From Chionoecetes opilio (lineage: Eukaryota > Arthropoda > Malacostraca > Decapoda > Majidae): a DNA stretch of 64,000 nt. The number at the start of each line of letters is the position of its first letter. Positions within the stretch are counted from its first letter, which is position 1. Below are positions 21,232 to 31,947 of the stretch, one piece after another. A program made the translations under genes and the position numbers. The notes below the pieces were generated by a model. That model was given only the letters and a program-made list of their open reading frames with translations. It made no database searches and was not told the DNA's origin. The stretch is taken from assembly GCA_016584305.1 (NCBI GenBank), contig JACEEZ010024141.1, positions 178,060-242,059 on the forward strand, in the 5' to 3' direction.

Positions 21232-22085
21232 ATCGTCCAGACCATTTCATCATTCCTGATTTAATGCAATAAAATTGTAGCCATTAGCGAGTATATCAAC
21301 AATATGTTGTCACTTTTTGCATCCAGTCAGCCGTTTTTAAATAATCTGCAATCAAAATCTGCAAATTCCCCGAGCTCTCAAAACGCTCCTCAAGGCTTGC
21401 AGACGATGCGCCATGGCTCGGTGACGTCACATCAGGAAGCCTCCTCTCTCTGCACTGACCCAGAAGCACGTAAACACAAGAGATAAATATATAGTACTTG
21501 AAGATTTTTGGGTGTTTCTGATCGATTTTTTTTGCGATATGCCACATGCATGCATCCTTTATGGGTGCAGCAAGACAGCTGTGCTTACCAGAGAAGTTTG
21601 CACACGTTTCCGACTGATACGACGACGTTAAATCTGTGGAAGAGATTTGTGAGGCGGACACATCACCCCCCACCCACCCACACATTCCGTAGCCACACAC
21701 CATAGCGTAGCCCATCACAATCTGAGGTTCGTTTTCCTCATTTACACGAGCAGCGTCATTTATTTCTGTCTCAGATTGAGCATCGTACTCTAGATCTGTC
21801 ACAGCGACAGATTCACTGTCTGACACCGAAGTACAATCGCTCATCATCACATTTGCCGACAGGTGTCACACAGGCAGACGACTGCTGTTTACATTCTCCG
21901 CTCCTGGTGTGACGTCATCAATAATATTCGTAGCCCTGTTGGAGGGAAGAAAAAAATATTCGCGCGCTTTTTACAAAAGTCGTGTTTTTACGGAAATAAG
22001 GCCTGAAAATCAATTATTTTTGGTGGATTAGGTGTTTTGAATGTGTATTCAACATAATATGGCAAAAAAAAAGGGTCTGGACGAT
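21232..22085. mobile_element. TA-flanked DNA element with internal ORF, family X (854 bp)
   Basis: Perfect inverted ends ATCGTCCAGACC and GGTCTGGACGAT are flanked by TA (21230-21231, 22086-22087). The termini do not read CAG-CTG like the other TA elements here. The interior carries a 184-codon minus-strand frame, and its right third is AT-rich. Confidence 0.75.
21296..21850 (-). CDS. Unassigned 184-codon ORF inside element X
   Basis: It starts MMMSDCTSVSDSESVAVTD with an acidic, Ser-rich N-terminus (to about residue 45), followed by a Gly/Cys/Met-rich turn (GYAMVCGYGMCGWVGG), a Ser/Thr-rich part, and a segment IAKKIDQKHPKIFKYYIF. No known catalytic motif is visible. Its position wholly within the inverted repeats suggests it came with the element. 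It may be the first exon of a longer element gene or a chance frame. Confidence 0.35.
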   Translation of the reverse strand: MMMSDCTSVSDSESVAVTDLEYDAQSETEINDAARVNEENEPQIVMGYAMVCGYGMCGWVGGDVSASQISSTDLTSSYQSETCANFSGKHSCLAAPIKDACMWHIAKKIDQKHPKIFKYYIFISCVYVLLGQCRERRLPDVTSPSHGASSASLEERFESSGNLQILIADYLKTADWMQKVTTYC

Positions 22086-22089
22086 TACA

Positions 22090-22316
22090 AGTCTAAAACC
22101 TTCCTCAACCCTATTGGAAAAATAAGTAATAAACAGATAAATAAATGAATACATAAAACAGGAGGCTGAGGAGACAGTAATACTATGTTAATCATGTTAT
22201 TGTGAGTGACAGCAGTGAGTTATCAGACATGCCTTGCCATCCCCTTAGTGCCCCGAGGAGCGGCATGCTGGGGGGCGCATAACACTCACACCTACAGGAC
22301 TGGATGTCTCAGGTGG
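22090..22316. other. 3' flank of TMEM245 / intergenic
   Basis: AT-rich sequence with AATAAATA-type motifs near 22138 and a GC-richer part (22230-22290). If the terminal exon at 22317-22365 is right, this holds the 3' UTR. No other gene is visible. Confidence 0.4.
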
Positions 22317-22365
22317 CTATGGGTTTCTAGAGGCAGGCAACACTCCTTCGGCCTGTAGCGTCTCC
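22317..22365 (-). CDS. TMEM245: Candidate terminal exon of TMEM245
   Basis: After an acceptor TGTCTGCATCCAG, 49 bp complete the split codon from exon l and read ETLQAEGVLPASRNP then TAG. Phase matches and a short hydrophilic C-terminus suits the family, but the protein tail itself is not conserved enough to confirm it. The proposed intron is 22366-23419. Confidence 0.45.
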
Positions 22366-22397
22366 CTGGATGCAGACATTGGAGGGTCACAAGGAGT

Positions 22398-22505
22398 CAC
22401 ACCACTAATGCAAGGCTCTACCAACTGGCCTCTTCTCACTACACTTCTATAACTAATGCAAGGCTCTACCCACTGGCCTCTTATCACAACACTTCTATAA
22501 CTATG
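22398..22505. repeat. 52-bp tandem duplication in the last intron
   Basis: AATGCAAGGCTCTACC starts twice about 52 bp apart, each followed by ACTGGCCTCTT and CACTTCTATAACTA. Confidence 0.8.
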
Positions 22506-22575
22506 TATGCAAGCCTTACTGGGAGGCTAAAACTAAAGAATAACCATGGTTGTTCTGTCTACTGTCCAACAGATA

Positions 22576-22724
22576 CAGGCGCTCCTCTACTTACAAATAG
22601 TCAAGTTACATACTTTCAGAGATATGTAAAAACCTGTGCTTGTGGAATTTACAAATAATTAATTACCCTTATAGCTTACGTATGTCTCAAGCACCAATTA
22701 TGTTTATAAAAAGGGGAGCTCCTG
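22576..22724. mobile_element. Short T9-family (Tigger-type) fragment
   Basis: The left end CAGGCGCTCCTCTACTTAC and the body AGTTACATACTTTCAGAGAT match the element at 23618; the right end GGGGAGCTCCTG is only loosely terminal. Confidence 0.4.
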
Positions 22725-22929
22725 TGCTAATCTATTTATCAATTACTTTTTACAACATAGGTCTGAGGGGGCACAGGGAATGTTAATGACAAGGCTGCAG
22801 CATCCAATTATCTCCCCCACCCCATAAGTTCCTGCCCGGGAGTATTTCACCCTGACGGTATGTATTGTGTTGTCTGCAGCCTTGAATACTATGTTGTTAT
22901 ACTTATTTAACACGCTAATGTGATGCATG

Positions 22930-23415
22930 GGGTAGTGTAGGGGCGTGCCGCGGACTTCTGGTGAAGGGTTTGCATTGCACCCTCAGGAGGAACAAGGGCG
23001 GCTCAGATGAGGGAGGAGGGAGCAGTGGAAGAAGAATAAAAAAACTGGTGGAAATGAGCAAAGTAGATAACGGAGGGTGTCAGACATAGAAGGAAGAGGA
23101 AGAGGAAGAGGAAGAACAATTGCATGAGACGAGTGAAGGAAGGAGAGGAAATGGTGCCTTAAAACTACCTTTCCTACACTGCTGGATTGCAATTCTTGTT
23201 TTCCTCACAACACACACACTTCCCACCTCATCTCCCATCACTGAATTGCACATCACCGGGCTAAAACTTTAACCATTAACAAATTGATCACATCGTATCA
23301 GCTACACTCATCACCACACACACTCCCATCACCCACACACTTTCCCATCACTACACATCTTCCCACTATTTACACCCATAACCCATCCCCTACAACCCCT
23401 TACTTCCCCCATCAC
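22930..23415. other. Intronic filler
   Basis: Contains a GGAAGAG-type purine run (23090-23115) and CACCACACACACTCCCATCA-type short repeats (23300-23410). No gene apart from the adjacent exon. Confidence 0.5.
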
Positions 23416-23418
23416 TTA

Positions 23419-23610
<192 letters not shown>

Positions 23611-23795
23611 CTAGGTACAGACACTCCCGTACATATATATTCAAGTTACATACTTTCAGAGATGCAAAATAGCCTGTTTGTAAATACATATTGTGGTTTT
23701 TACAGATAATTAATTAGCCCAACATGTCTCAAGAGGAGTTAGTGTGGAGCCACTAGTGATCGTGATAGCAAAAACCATTGAATTATGCCCTTTAA

Positions 23796-24006
23796 CCCCT
23801 TCACTTCACGCCCAGATCTCTCCATTGCTATATAAAATTGTCTGTTGTCCGCCATAAAATTACGAAAAAGTAACTGATTATACCAAATTAGTTAGTGGAC
23901 AAGGATACTAAACAGGTCATATCTATAAAACATTGCTTATAAGTCACTAAAAACCGTCTAATGGTATCCAGATTACAATGGAAATTACGTTCTGGGCCTC
24001 AAGGGG
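23796..24006. mobile_element. TTAA MITE, family P1 (uninterrupted copy)
   Basis: TTAA flanks at 23792-23795 and 24007-24010; ends CCCCTTCACTTCACGCCCAG and CTGGGCCTCAAGGGG. The interior (CAAATTAGTTAGTGGACAAG, AAACCGTCTAATGGTAT) matches the outer parts of the element at 13739-14230 in the opposite orientation. Confidence 0.85.
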
Positions 24007-24010
24007 TTAA

Positions 24011-25180
24011 GGGGAGAGTCCGCCGTGAAAATATGAAAATAATTTTTTTAAATACGAATTTGAGTTATATGGTCTATGGCAACACCCTATCCTTTGGCTT
24101 TCGAGGAATTTTTTTCAGTCGGACATAAATTGAAATGCCCATAGCGAGGGGCATTTAAACTTTCAAAACTTGTAAAAACAAATAATTATTTTTGAAATTT
24201 TTTGGATAATTTTCCCATATATCAAAACTAAGCCTTTAAAAAAAAAAAACAGCAATCTTCAGGGTGAAGTTTGTTACCCAGGTAACAATTCTGGAACACA
24301 ATTTTGGATATGAAAAGTGCAACCTGTTCACAATTTTTTTTGGAACAAATGTATACATCCAAAAAGGCCTAGAAAAGAGAGAAAAGAGAAAAATTACACC
24401 GAAGAAGACAATAAACAAGAAGAGGAAGACAGACAAAGGAATTCCAACCGAAAGCTATGCCCTGGCGAATTTTGATCGAACCTTGCAACAATGAGGGGCG
24501 TGGCGCACCGCGACACCCTCGCCTTTGAGCGATTAATTAATACCTTTATAAGGGGGGACAAGGTGCAGATCCTTTTATGCATGCATTGATATGTGATTAC
24601 TGATCCCATAAAATTCATATGAAAGTAGCATTGACAGTATAGTACCTTCACTGGAGCGCAGAAACTTTAGCAAAATTTCAAACGCGTTTTTCTCAAAACT
24701 AGTATAAAATGAACATAAAATTATTCTCTGCTTTTATTTTTGGCACGATTTTCACGAAACTTTAGGACGCACAAAATCAAATATCGTAGAAAAATCTGTT
24801 CTATTTTTTTTTTTTTAAAGGCTTAGTTTTGATATATGGGAAAATTATCCTAAAAATTTTCAAAAATATTTTTTTTTTTTTTCATAATTTTTAAGTTTTT
24901 CAAATTTTTTTCTTAAAAAAAAAAACAGGACAAATTGTTAGACTAACAATGAATTATCAGATGCGCATGTCACAAGGAAATCGGTCAAAAAATGGCTGAG
25001 AAGAAGCAGTTCAAAATTTCATCAAAAACCGAAGAAAAAAATTTTCCTTAACTTTTTCAAATTTTTCCTTTCATCTGATCAGCTTGAAATTTTCATGTGA
25101 TAACAAGGATACTAATATACACAACATATAAATTATTCATGACCGTAGATGCAATTTTTAATTCACGGCTGACTCTCCCC
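24011..25180. mobile_element. TTAA element, family K (1.17 kb)
   Basis: It shares its left TTAA (24007-24010) with the preceding MITE; right TTAA at 25181-25184. Ends GGGGAGAGTCCGCCGTGAA and CGGCTGACTCTCCCC. An inner inverted repeat pairs CCCATATATCAAAACTAAGC (24213) with its complement near 24822. No transposase is recognisable. The family at 60879-62027 has related GGGGAG ends. Confidence 0.8.
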
Positions 25181-25549
25181 TTAAGGCTGGCAAAATATAC
25201 TGTTGAGTATCATTGGGGTATACCTGTACAGTCTGTACTATACAAACACATTCTTTACAATGCTGTATTATTATAGCCTGTATACAGTATTCAGTGCTGA
25301 CATGAGTAACGTTGAACTTACATACATTTTGAGTAAAAACAAACCCTAGGAATCAGTTATGAAAGTAAGTTGGAGAGCTCCTGTACAGTGTATATATATC
25401 ATTTTGCCCTTCCTGACAACTGACTATAGCATATATTCTACACATCTACTTATTTATCTCTCTGATGCCTCTTTCCCTCCAGAAACATACTTTTAGGGGG
25501 TGGCTTAGGCAGAAGAACCTCCACCGCTCCCTATCCTAACACTCAACAT

Positions 25550-25878
25550 GGGGAGGCAGTGGTAGAGTGGTTAGCCCCTGCAAGTGGCATGCTCAGTGTG
25601 CTGAGTTCGATCCATGAGAGGTGCCAAAATCTTTTTGCAGCCGTTGAGTGGCCTAAGAACACCCACATGCTACCCATTAACTCCACCTTCAACGGCGAGT
25701 GCATCGGAGGACACATGGGGGCAGCATAAGCCTCTAATCACAGGCATCATAATAAAGATCCTGCCTGCGCCACCACGGGCGAGGGCCAACCATCACAGCC
25801 CTCAAGTGAACCTCCAGTGCCTACTATCTGAGCCCTGGAGGTCATACTAGCTACAGGCGCTATAAGCTCAAATTAAAG
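25550..25878 (+). mobile_element. tRNA-like SINE-S next to TMEM245 exon k
   Basis: The head GGGGAGGCAGTGGTAGAGTGG contains a diverged box A, then CTGAGTTCGATCC (box B), then body motifs GAGTGGCCTAAGAACACCCA, CCACGGGCGAGGGCCAACCA and CTACAGGCGCTATA. The tail is a short A-rich run at about 25869-25878, only 16 bp from exon k. Confidence 0.85.
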
Positions 25879-25893
25879 AAGAACTCCGCTTAC

Positions 25894-26068
25894 CCCTTGA
25901 TGTCAGCGTAGATGGCAGTGTCGACGCAAGACATGGGCAGCAGCTGAGCCACGAGGAGCAGTGCCGCCAGCCAGGGGGACTCACGGTGCCAGAAGAGTTC
26001 AAGGGCACCCGGGAAGGCAGCCCAGTAGGTCCCCACTAAAGGTACAGCACCAAACACAGCCCCCAACA
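25894..26068 (-). CDS. TMEM245: TMEM245 exon k (GTYWAA motif)
   Basis: 175 bp, acceptor CTTCACCAG, donor GTAAGCGG. It holds the most diagnostic motifs of the family: GAVPLVGTYWAAFPGALEL and LLPMSCVDTAIYADIKG. A SINE ends within about 20 bp of its donor. Confidence 0.95.
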
Positions 26069-26104
26069 CTGGTGAAGGAAGGTGGTGAGGGGACTGAGTC
26101 ATGT

Positions 26105-26300
26105 GATATGTATGAATCTATCTAGGTGTATTTACCTAGTTGTACCATAAAGAACCTGAGTAATATTTGTGTGATCCTGTCTCCATATGTAAATTTATCT
26201 AGTTTTTCTTTAAGTTGATGTATACTTCTGGTTTTTGCTGCTGTCACCTCTAGTCCACTCCAGCTGTCTATATTTTTATGGGGGAAGCAAAACAGAGAGA
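26105..26300 (-). pseudogene. LINE-C tail fragment
   Basis: The minus frame reads FPHKNIDSWSGLEVTA and LKEKLDKFTYGD followed by the 3' UTR motif GGTAAATACACCTAG. Same family as 19860-20200 and 26890-27765. Confidence 0.65.
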
Positions 26301-26676
26301 GATTTGGTGTGAGAAGAATAACTGGACATATTCTTCTCTTTTTCCTCACCTTTCTCTTCCTTTCCTACCACTTTCTCCTCTTCTCTTTCTCTCTCACTTC
26401 ATCCCCAAGACAGATGGGGTGGAAATAATATACTTCTGTCCCTACCTATCTTCCTGCCTTCCCTTGCTCCTTTATATCACATTCTCACCACCAACCCTAA
26501 CTTTCTACATCCCTCCATTTACCACAAGCAATGAAAATCTCTCTCTCTCTCCCCCCCTTCCCTTCATTTATCAGCAGGGATGGAAATAATGTTTTTTGCG
26601 TCCCTCCCTACCCTCCAATCCTTGCAAACACATTATATGCACAAGATACTGTTCCATCTCCTCTACCATCCATCTA

Positions 26677-26868
<192 letters not shown>

Positions 26869-26889
26869 TTAGGAAATGCTGTGTGTGTG

Positions 26890-27765
26890 TGTGTGTGTTA
26901 CCTAGTTGTAACATACAGGAAAAGAGCTATGCTCGTACTGTCCCATCTCCAAATCTACTATTAGCCAGTTTGCCTTTTAAGTCCTGAATACTTCTTGCAT
27001 TAATCACTTTTGCATCAAGGTTGTTCCAGGCTTCTATGCTTCTATACGGGAAGCTGTATTTTTTTATGTCCCTCTTGCATGTTGTCCTTTTCAATTTCTT
27101 CTCATGACCTCTTGCACTTCTATCGTCCCACATAAACAGATCTTCTCTATCAATTTTTTCCAGACCCATTGATGCTCTATACATTGCTATAAAATCTCCC
27201 CTTTCTCTTCTTTTCTCAAGAGTCGGGAGCTTTAGTCTTGAAAGTCTTTCCTCATATGGTAAATCTCTCAGGCTTGGAGCCATTTTTGTGGCTGCTCTTT
27301 GTATTCTCTCAATCTTCCTTATATCCTTTTTTTTAAGTGGTGACCAAATCACTGCTGCATATTTCAACCTTGGTCGAATCAAAGATGTTATCAATTTCTT
27401 AATCATCTCTTCATCCAGATATTTGAATGCCATTCTTATATTCCTCAGCAACTGATATGTATCTCCTGTGATCTTGTTTATATGCTTCTCAGGTGACAAA
27501 TTGTCCGTAATCCATACTTCCAGATCTTTTTCGACCTTTGTTTTGATTATCCATTCATTTCCCATCGAATACTTTCCTCTGTCTCTTTTTGCTACTGCCC
27601 ACTTCCATCACTTTACACTTTTTAGCATTAAACTCCATTTCCCATAGTTGACTCCATCTGAAAATCTTATCTAGATCCTTTTGTAAATGCTCACAGTCCT
27701 CTTTACTTTCTACTTTTCTTAGTAATTTAGCATCATCAGCGAATAAACTCATATAACTATTCTTC
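26890..27765 (-). pseudogene. LINE-C: reverse-transcriptase C-terminal part
   Basis: Two overlapping minus frames carry SLFADDAKLL (RT catalytic motif with paired Asp), WEMEFNAKKCKVMEVG, then after a frameshift near 27560 VEKDLEVWITDNLSPEKHI, LIRPRLKYAAVIWSP, QRAATKMAPSLRDLPYEERL and SFPYRSIEAWNNL, ending at GDGTVRA and a 3' UTR. It is a 5'-truncated Jockey/CR1-like LINE inside a TMEM245 intron. Confidence 0.88.
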
Positions 27766-27769
27766 GACT

Positions 27770-28242
27770 TTTTCTTCCCTCTTATCTCATTTTGGGGGGT
27801 CTCATGATGCTGCTGCTGCTGCCACGGCTGCGCTGCCAGGCATGGATGAGCGCCTTGCTTGTATTTTCATATCTTTACTCATATGTATAAATAATAGCCA
27901 TTAAAATGTGATTCTATGTCTACATTCACCTAGAATAATGATATTTCATAGCATACCAAGCAGTAATGAGCGAGCCTGGATACTTACTACCTCTCCTAAT
28001 ACCAGTCCCGAACAGTCGTGGGCGAGTGTGCCAATCGCTGATGTAGCGCCAGTCACTGTTTACCTCCCAACATAGCTACACGGTCTGGTTGTGTTTGTGA
28101 TTATTTCTAATTTATTTCACAATTTTTCCTGTGTTTTTCCTATATTTTCACACCCTTGGGAAAATAGCCTCGCTCTAACGGACAATTGGCTTTAACGGAC
28201 CACTTCTCCCCCCTTTTAGTCCGTTAAATCGAGGGTTGACTG
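27770..28242 (-). mobile_element. Truncated Tigger-type element, family T3
   Basis: Right terminus AAATCGAGGGTTGACTG before TA (28243-28244). The sequence matches, in reverse, the left half of the complete copy at 40086-41171 (GTTTACCTCCCAACATAGCT, CTCGCTCATTACTGC). The left end is cut at the junction with LINE-C. Confidence 0.75.
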
Positions 28243-28245
28243 TAT

Positions 28246-28604
28246 TTCAAATACCATTAGACATTCAAAGCAACTAATCTATCCTCACGATGTAATGTTA
28301 CGTTCTGCTTTGGAGGCTCGGCAGATTGGCTTCTCCTTTTCTCCTTGTGACCTCTTCTGCTTAGGATCGCTTTGTAGGTCGTCTGTCAAGCTTGAGCTCG
28401 AGCTGGACACGTATCTTCCTTTTATGCCACTCTGTAGCCCTTTCTTTCCCTGCCACCAACAGGGTTGGCGCCACCAACAGTGCAATCTATCGTCTGCTAC
28501 CGTAGTGTTGATGTATCATTTACCACCAGGCTGTCACACACGTATCACAAGCTCTTTTTAGTCCTGTAAATTATCACCCATGGCGAATTCATCAAAATGA
28601 TATA
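28246..28604. mobile_element. Part of T4-family element, continued at 29496-29660
   Basis: ACATTCAAAGCAACTAATCT and the GGCGAATTCATCAAAA stretch match 36480-37010 and 29885-30110. The element is split by the T5 insertion: the sequence before 28604 and after 29496 is continuous in the other copies. Confidence 0.7.
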
Positions 28605-28688
28605 CACACAAACCTCTATTTCCGACCTCTATTTCCCGGATATCGGATTTGCCGGACAAAATCTGAGGTCCGGGGATATGTCAGTGTC

Positions 28689-28727
<39 letters not shown>

Positions 28728-29495
28728 TTGAAATGCCTGGTCCTGTTCGTAAATTGACAAAGTTGTCTGGCGGTCCGAGCGTCTTCTGTCACCCCTGGTC
28801 AGTGTCCGCATCTCCCGCCAGGTGGTAGCATGCTCAGCGGTCGTATTGTTTACATTTGGGCACACAACATTCACGGTTCACCTGCACCGCCTCCGTCAGT
28901 CCCCTGACTCCCACTGCCCCTGGTGCAAGAACTTCTCTGAGACTATTGAACACTTTCTGCTGCCTCCCGCCAGGTGGCAGCATGCTCAGCGGTCGTTTAA
29001 ATTTGGGCACACGACACTCACGGTTCACCTGCACCGCCTCCGTTAGTCCCCTGACCCCCATTCTCCCTGGTGCAGGAACGTCTCTTGAGACTATTGAATA
29101 CTTTCTGCTGCCTCCCGCCAGGTGGCAGCATGTCAGCGGTCGTATTGTTTACATTTGGGCACACGACACTCACGGTACACCTGCACAGCCTCCGTTAGTC
29201 CCCTGACCCCCACTGCCCCTGGAGCAGGAACGTCTCTTGAGACTATTGAACACTTTCTGCTGCCTCCCGCCAGGTGGCAGCATGCTCAGCGGACGTAAAA
29301 GTCCGCGGCGGGGTAGTTGATATTGGCGGTTGCCGGACAGTAAATACTAGAGTAGGATAAACATCCGGGGGTGGGTAATGGCATCGGACTTTTTTTTATT
29401 TTTTTTTTATTTTTTTTACTGTTGCGATTCCCGGACTTTTGCGGTTCCCGGACCAGTGCTCCCCCCTATTAGTCCGGGAAAACGAGGTTTGTGTG
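28605..29495. mobile_element. Tigger-type element, family T5 (891 bp)
   Basis: Inverted ends CACACAAACCTCTATTTCC and AAAACGAGGTTTGTGTG with TA duplications (28603-28604, 29496-29497). It contains a T run (28691-28722), and three tandem units of about 150 bp derived from a LINE. A truncated relative lies at about 52006-52148. Confidence 0.85.
28813..29290 (+). repeat. Three tandem ~150-bp units from a LINE CCHC-like tail
   Basis: TCCCGCCAGGTGGCAGCATG starts near 28813, 28965, 29113 and 29265. Unit one encodes HLHRLRQSPDSHCPWCKNFS then ETIEHFLL, the CxxC...H motif typical of LINE C-terminal regions. The frame changes between units. Confidence 0.8.
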
Positions 29496-29879
29496 TACTA
29501 ATACGTACTATCGCATACAAGCTAAAAGTTGTACGATACACCAAAGAACATGGGAAAAGAGCAACAGAAAGAAAATCGGTAGATTTTACTACTGATTTTA
29601 CTACCGGTAGAAAATCTATTTTTTTATATTTTTTCTTATAAATTTCTTTCCAAACTTTCTCCCACCATTAAATTAAGGTAAGGGACTAAGATGAGTGTTT
29701 GTTTACTATATATTGATCATTGTAAAGGCAATGTATGTACTGTAACGTGTAAATATGGGGGAAAAAGTACAACATTTTGGAGGTGTTCATTATAAGTACA
29801 TTATAACATGGGTTTCTATGATTCGAACAACACGGCGTGCTGTGTTGCCCATAAAACTGTGTTGTATGGGGATGCAGTG

Positions 29880-30180
29880 TACCATAAGACATTCAAATCA
29901 ACTACGTAATCTGCCCTCACGCTGTTATGTTTACATTCCGCCTTTTGGCAGCAGATTGTCGCAATTTCTGCCAACAGCGCCATCTATTGTCTGCTAGTGT
30001 TGATGTATCATTTACCACCAGGCTGAGCCTGTCACACGTATCACAAGTTCTTTTCAGTTCTGGAAATTATCACCCATGGCGAATTCATCAAAACGATTTA
30101 CTAATACTATCGCATACAAGCTAAAAGTTGTACGATACGCCATAGAACATGGGAACAGACCAACAGAAGGACACTTCGGA
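29880..30180. mobile_element. T4-family fragment
   Basis: Matches 36476-37086: CCATAAGACATTCAAATCAACTA, ACCACCAGGCTG and TACAAGCTAAAAGTTGTACG. The ends are not preserved. Confidence 0.6.
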
Positions 30181-30186
30181 TCAAGG

Positions 30187-30408
30187 CGGTGGCTAAGTGG
30201 TTAGCGCCTTGGAGTGGTGAGCTCAATGTCTCAAGTTTTAATCCTGCCAGGGCAGCTCTTTTGGTACTCCGTAGTGTAGGGGTAGCACGCTCGGCTCACA
30301 ACCGAGAAGTCCCGGGTTCGATCCCCGGGCGGAGCAGAAATAGATGGGCTGTTTCCTTAAAAAAAAAACCCGAACCCCTGTCCACCCAGCAGTGTCTTCT
30401 TCTTCTTG
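30187..30408 (+). mobile_element. Two tRNA-like SINE heads in tandem (SINE-S-like then SINE-V)
   Basis: 30187-30262 has GGCTAAGTGGTTAGCG and a degenerate box B. 30265-30335 has GTAGTGTAGGGGTAGCACGC, an anticodon arm CTCGG-CTCACAA-CCGAG (anticodon CAC, valine) and GGGTTCGATCCCCGGG. The SINE-V body follows to CACCCAGCAGTG. Acceptor-stem mismatches and the fused body argue against a functional tRNA. Confidence 0.75.
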
Positions 30409-30505
30409 TGACCTTTGCCAAATACGTAGTATCGCTTCATAGGTCCTCTTCAACTTCGTCTCCTTCGTTAACAAACTTGTCAACTCTTCCCTTGTTTATT
30501 TAGAT

Positions 30506-31703
30506 CAGTATTTCCCAACCTGGGGGAAATTTCCCCCTGGGGGGAAATTTCAGGATTCTAAGGGGGAAATTCATCCTGAAGGACATCTAAATTACTAGCA
30601 TTTAGTCGTCGACAGAAAAAAAAATGTCTTAGAATACGGCTATTGACATCAAGGATATACAGGGAGGTCCCGAAGATACAAGCAGTTAGATTCCACCTGG
30701 CATACTCGTAAAGCGAAATCTCGTATAGCGAAATACATAACTAATGGTAAAATATAGGTTTGGTTCCAGGACCCCATCAAAGACATGTTTTTCACGCTAA
30801 AATAAACTACCAAACACAACAAACACACAGCGTCTATATTACCCACACTGTACTACCTATTCTGTAGAAAAAGCATTCTGAAAGAGAAAATAGCACACAA
30901 AATAACATAACTGCACATTAATTAAACATAAAACATGCATAACAAGCAAAAAAGACGTTGTAATGTAGGGGACGCGCCGCGTGATACAAGAGAGGGTAGT
31001 GTAGCGGTCCCAAGGTTGGGGCCGCACACCTGGCTAATTACCCCTAAAAGGTCAGGCCGCGCCATATGCTTAATTACCCTTCAGGTCACGCCTTGCTAGG
31101 GGTGACCTGACAGGGGTCAACCAAATCCCTCTTTGTCCAGCCCTGGAGTCCTGTATTCAGGCAGTTACCTACCTACCACGACAGAGGCAACACATCTCTC
31201 CTCTCCCTGTGTTCCTCGTGGCATCAATCCGCTGTACTTACCTACATTCCCGCCGTAATAAACTTGTGTGTGAATGCTGTGTTAGGTAGGTAAGGGACAA
31301 GGGAGGGGTGCGCAGGCCTCTTCCACTGCCCACAAACTCATCTCTGCACATCTGAATCATTGTACATCATCATACAGCCCAGATGCATACGTGGTAGGAC
31401 GCACATTTTGAACTTGGTAATTTTACTCACCCCAGTTTGAATGTCGTAGCATTGGATTTTCGATCTCGTATATTGAAAATAGACCCTAAATTACTCAGCT
31501 CGTATCATTGATTTCGCGTATACCGAATGCTCGTATAACGGGACTCCCTGTATAGATATACTGTAGAAGATAGTGTCTATATACTTGTGTTATTAAGCAA
31601 GTAAATTTTGTGTTTTGGCTACATTTTTTCACATGAAGGGGGAAATCCGGATGGTTGAACTGGTTGAAGGGGGAAACAACAGAACTAAGGTTGGGAACCA
31701 CTG
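30506..31703. mobile_element. hAT-type MITE with 8-bp duplication, split by T6
   Basis: Ends CAGTATTTCCCAACCTGGGG and AAGGTTGGGAACCACTG; identical 8-bp flanks ATTTAGAT at 30498-30505 and 31704-31711. The CAGTGGTTCCCAACC-type terminus is standard for hAT elements. The interior is interrupted at 30660-31550. Confidence 0.92.
30660..31550. mobile_element. Tigger-type element, family T6 (inside hAT)
   Basis: Ends CAGGGAGGTCCCGAAGATAC and TAACGGGACTCCCTG with TA duplications (30658-30659, 31551-31552). A second copy is at 46932-47705; both contain AGCAAAAAAGACGTTGTAAT and the GGTCACGCCTTGCTAGGGGTG block. Confidence 0.88.
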
Positions 31704-31834
31704 ATTTAGATACTATTAGCGGTAGAGGTCACAAGAAGAAGAAGAAGAATCAGCCTACCGAGAAAATCGGTAGATTTTACTACCGACTACCGGTAGAAAA
31801 TCTGGTTTTTTTTCTCTTTTTTCTTCTTCTTAGA

Positions 31835-31895
31835 AATTGTTAGCCAGGGGTTTGTGACCTGCCTCCCAGGGTGGTGGCTTCGGTCAACACTAGAG
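31835..31895 (-). repeat. SINE-V body fragment
   Basis: AGCCAGGGGTTTGTGACCTG and GTGGTGGCTTCGGTCAACAC match the body of the SINE-V copy at 13834-14107 (in reverse there). Confidence 0.45.
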
Positions 31896-31947
31896 GAGAG
31901 GAGAGGAAGAAGAGGAGGAGAGGATATGATATATGTCTGTATATATT

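Larger units (their letters stand above)
23618..25383. mobile_element. Tigger/pogo-type element, family T9, with two nested TTAA elements
   Basis: Left end after TA at 23616-23617 (CAGACACTCCCGTAC), right end GGAGAGCTCCTG before TA at 25384. Body segments AGTTACATACTTTCAGAGAT and GGCTGGCAAAATATACTG match the copy at 45647-47897. The continuous element is interrupted by the P1 and K TTAA elements between 23792 and 25184. Confidence 0.7.

Noticed and set aside
22950..22990. miR-32/92-like seed (ATTGCAC) in a TMEM245 intron, as known in vertebrates
   Set aside because: The seed motif occurs near 22973 but on the strand opposite to the gene and without a plausible hairpin.
30265..30340. Functional tRNA-Val gene (anticodon CAC)
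   Set aside because: Anticodon and T arms fold, but the acceptor stem has mismatches and the sequence runs straight into a SINE body shared with 13834-14107.
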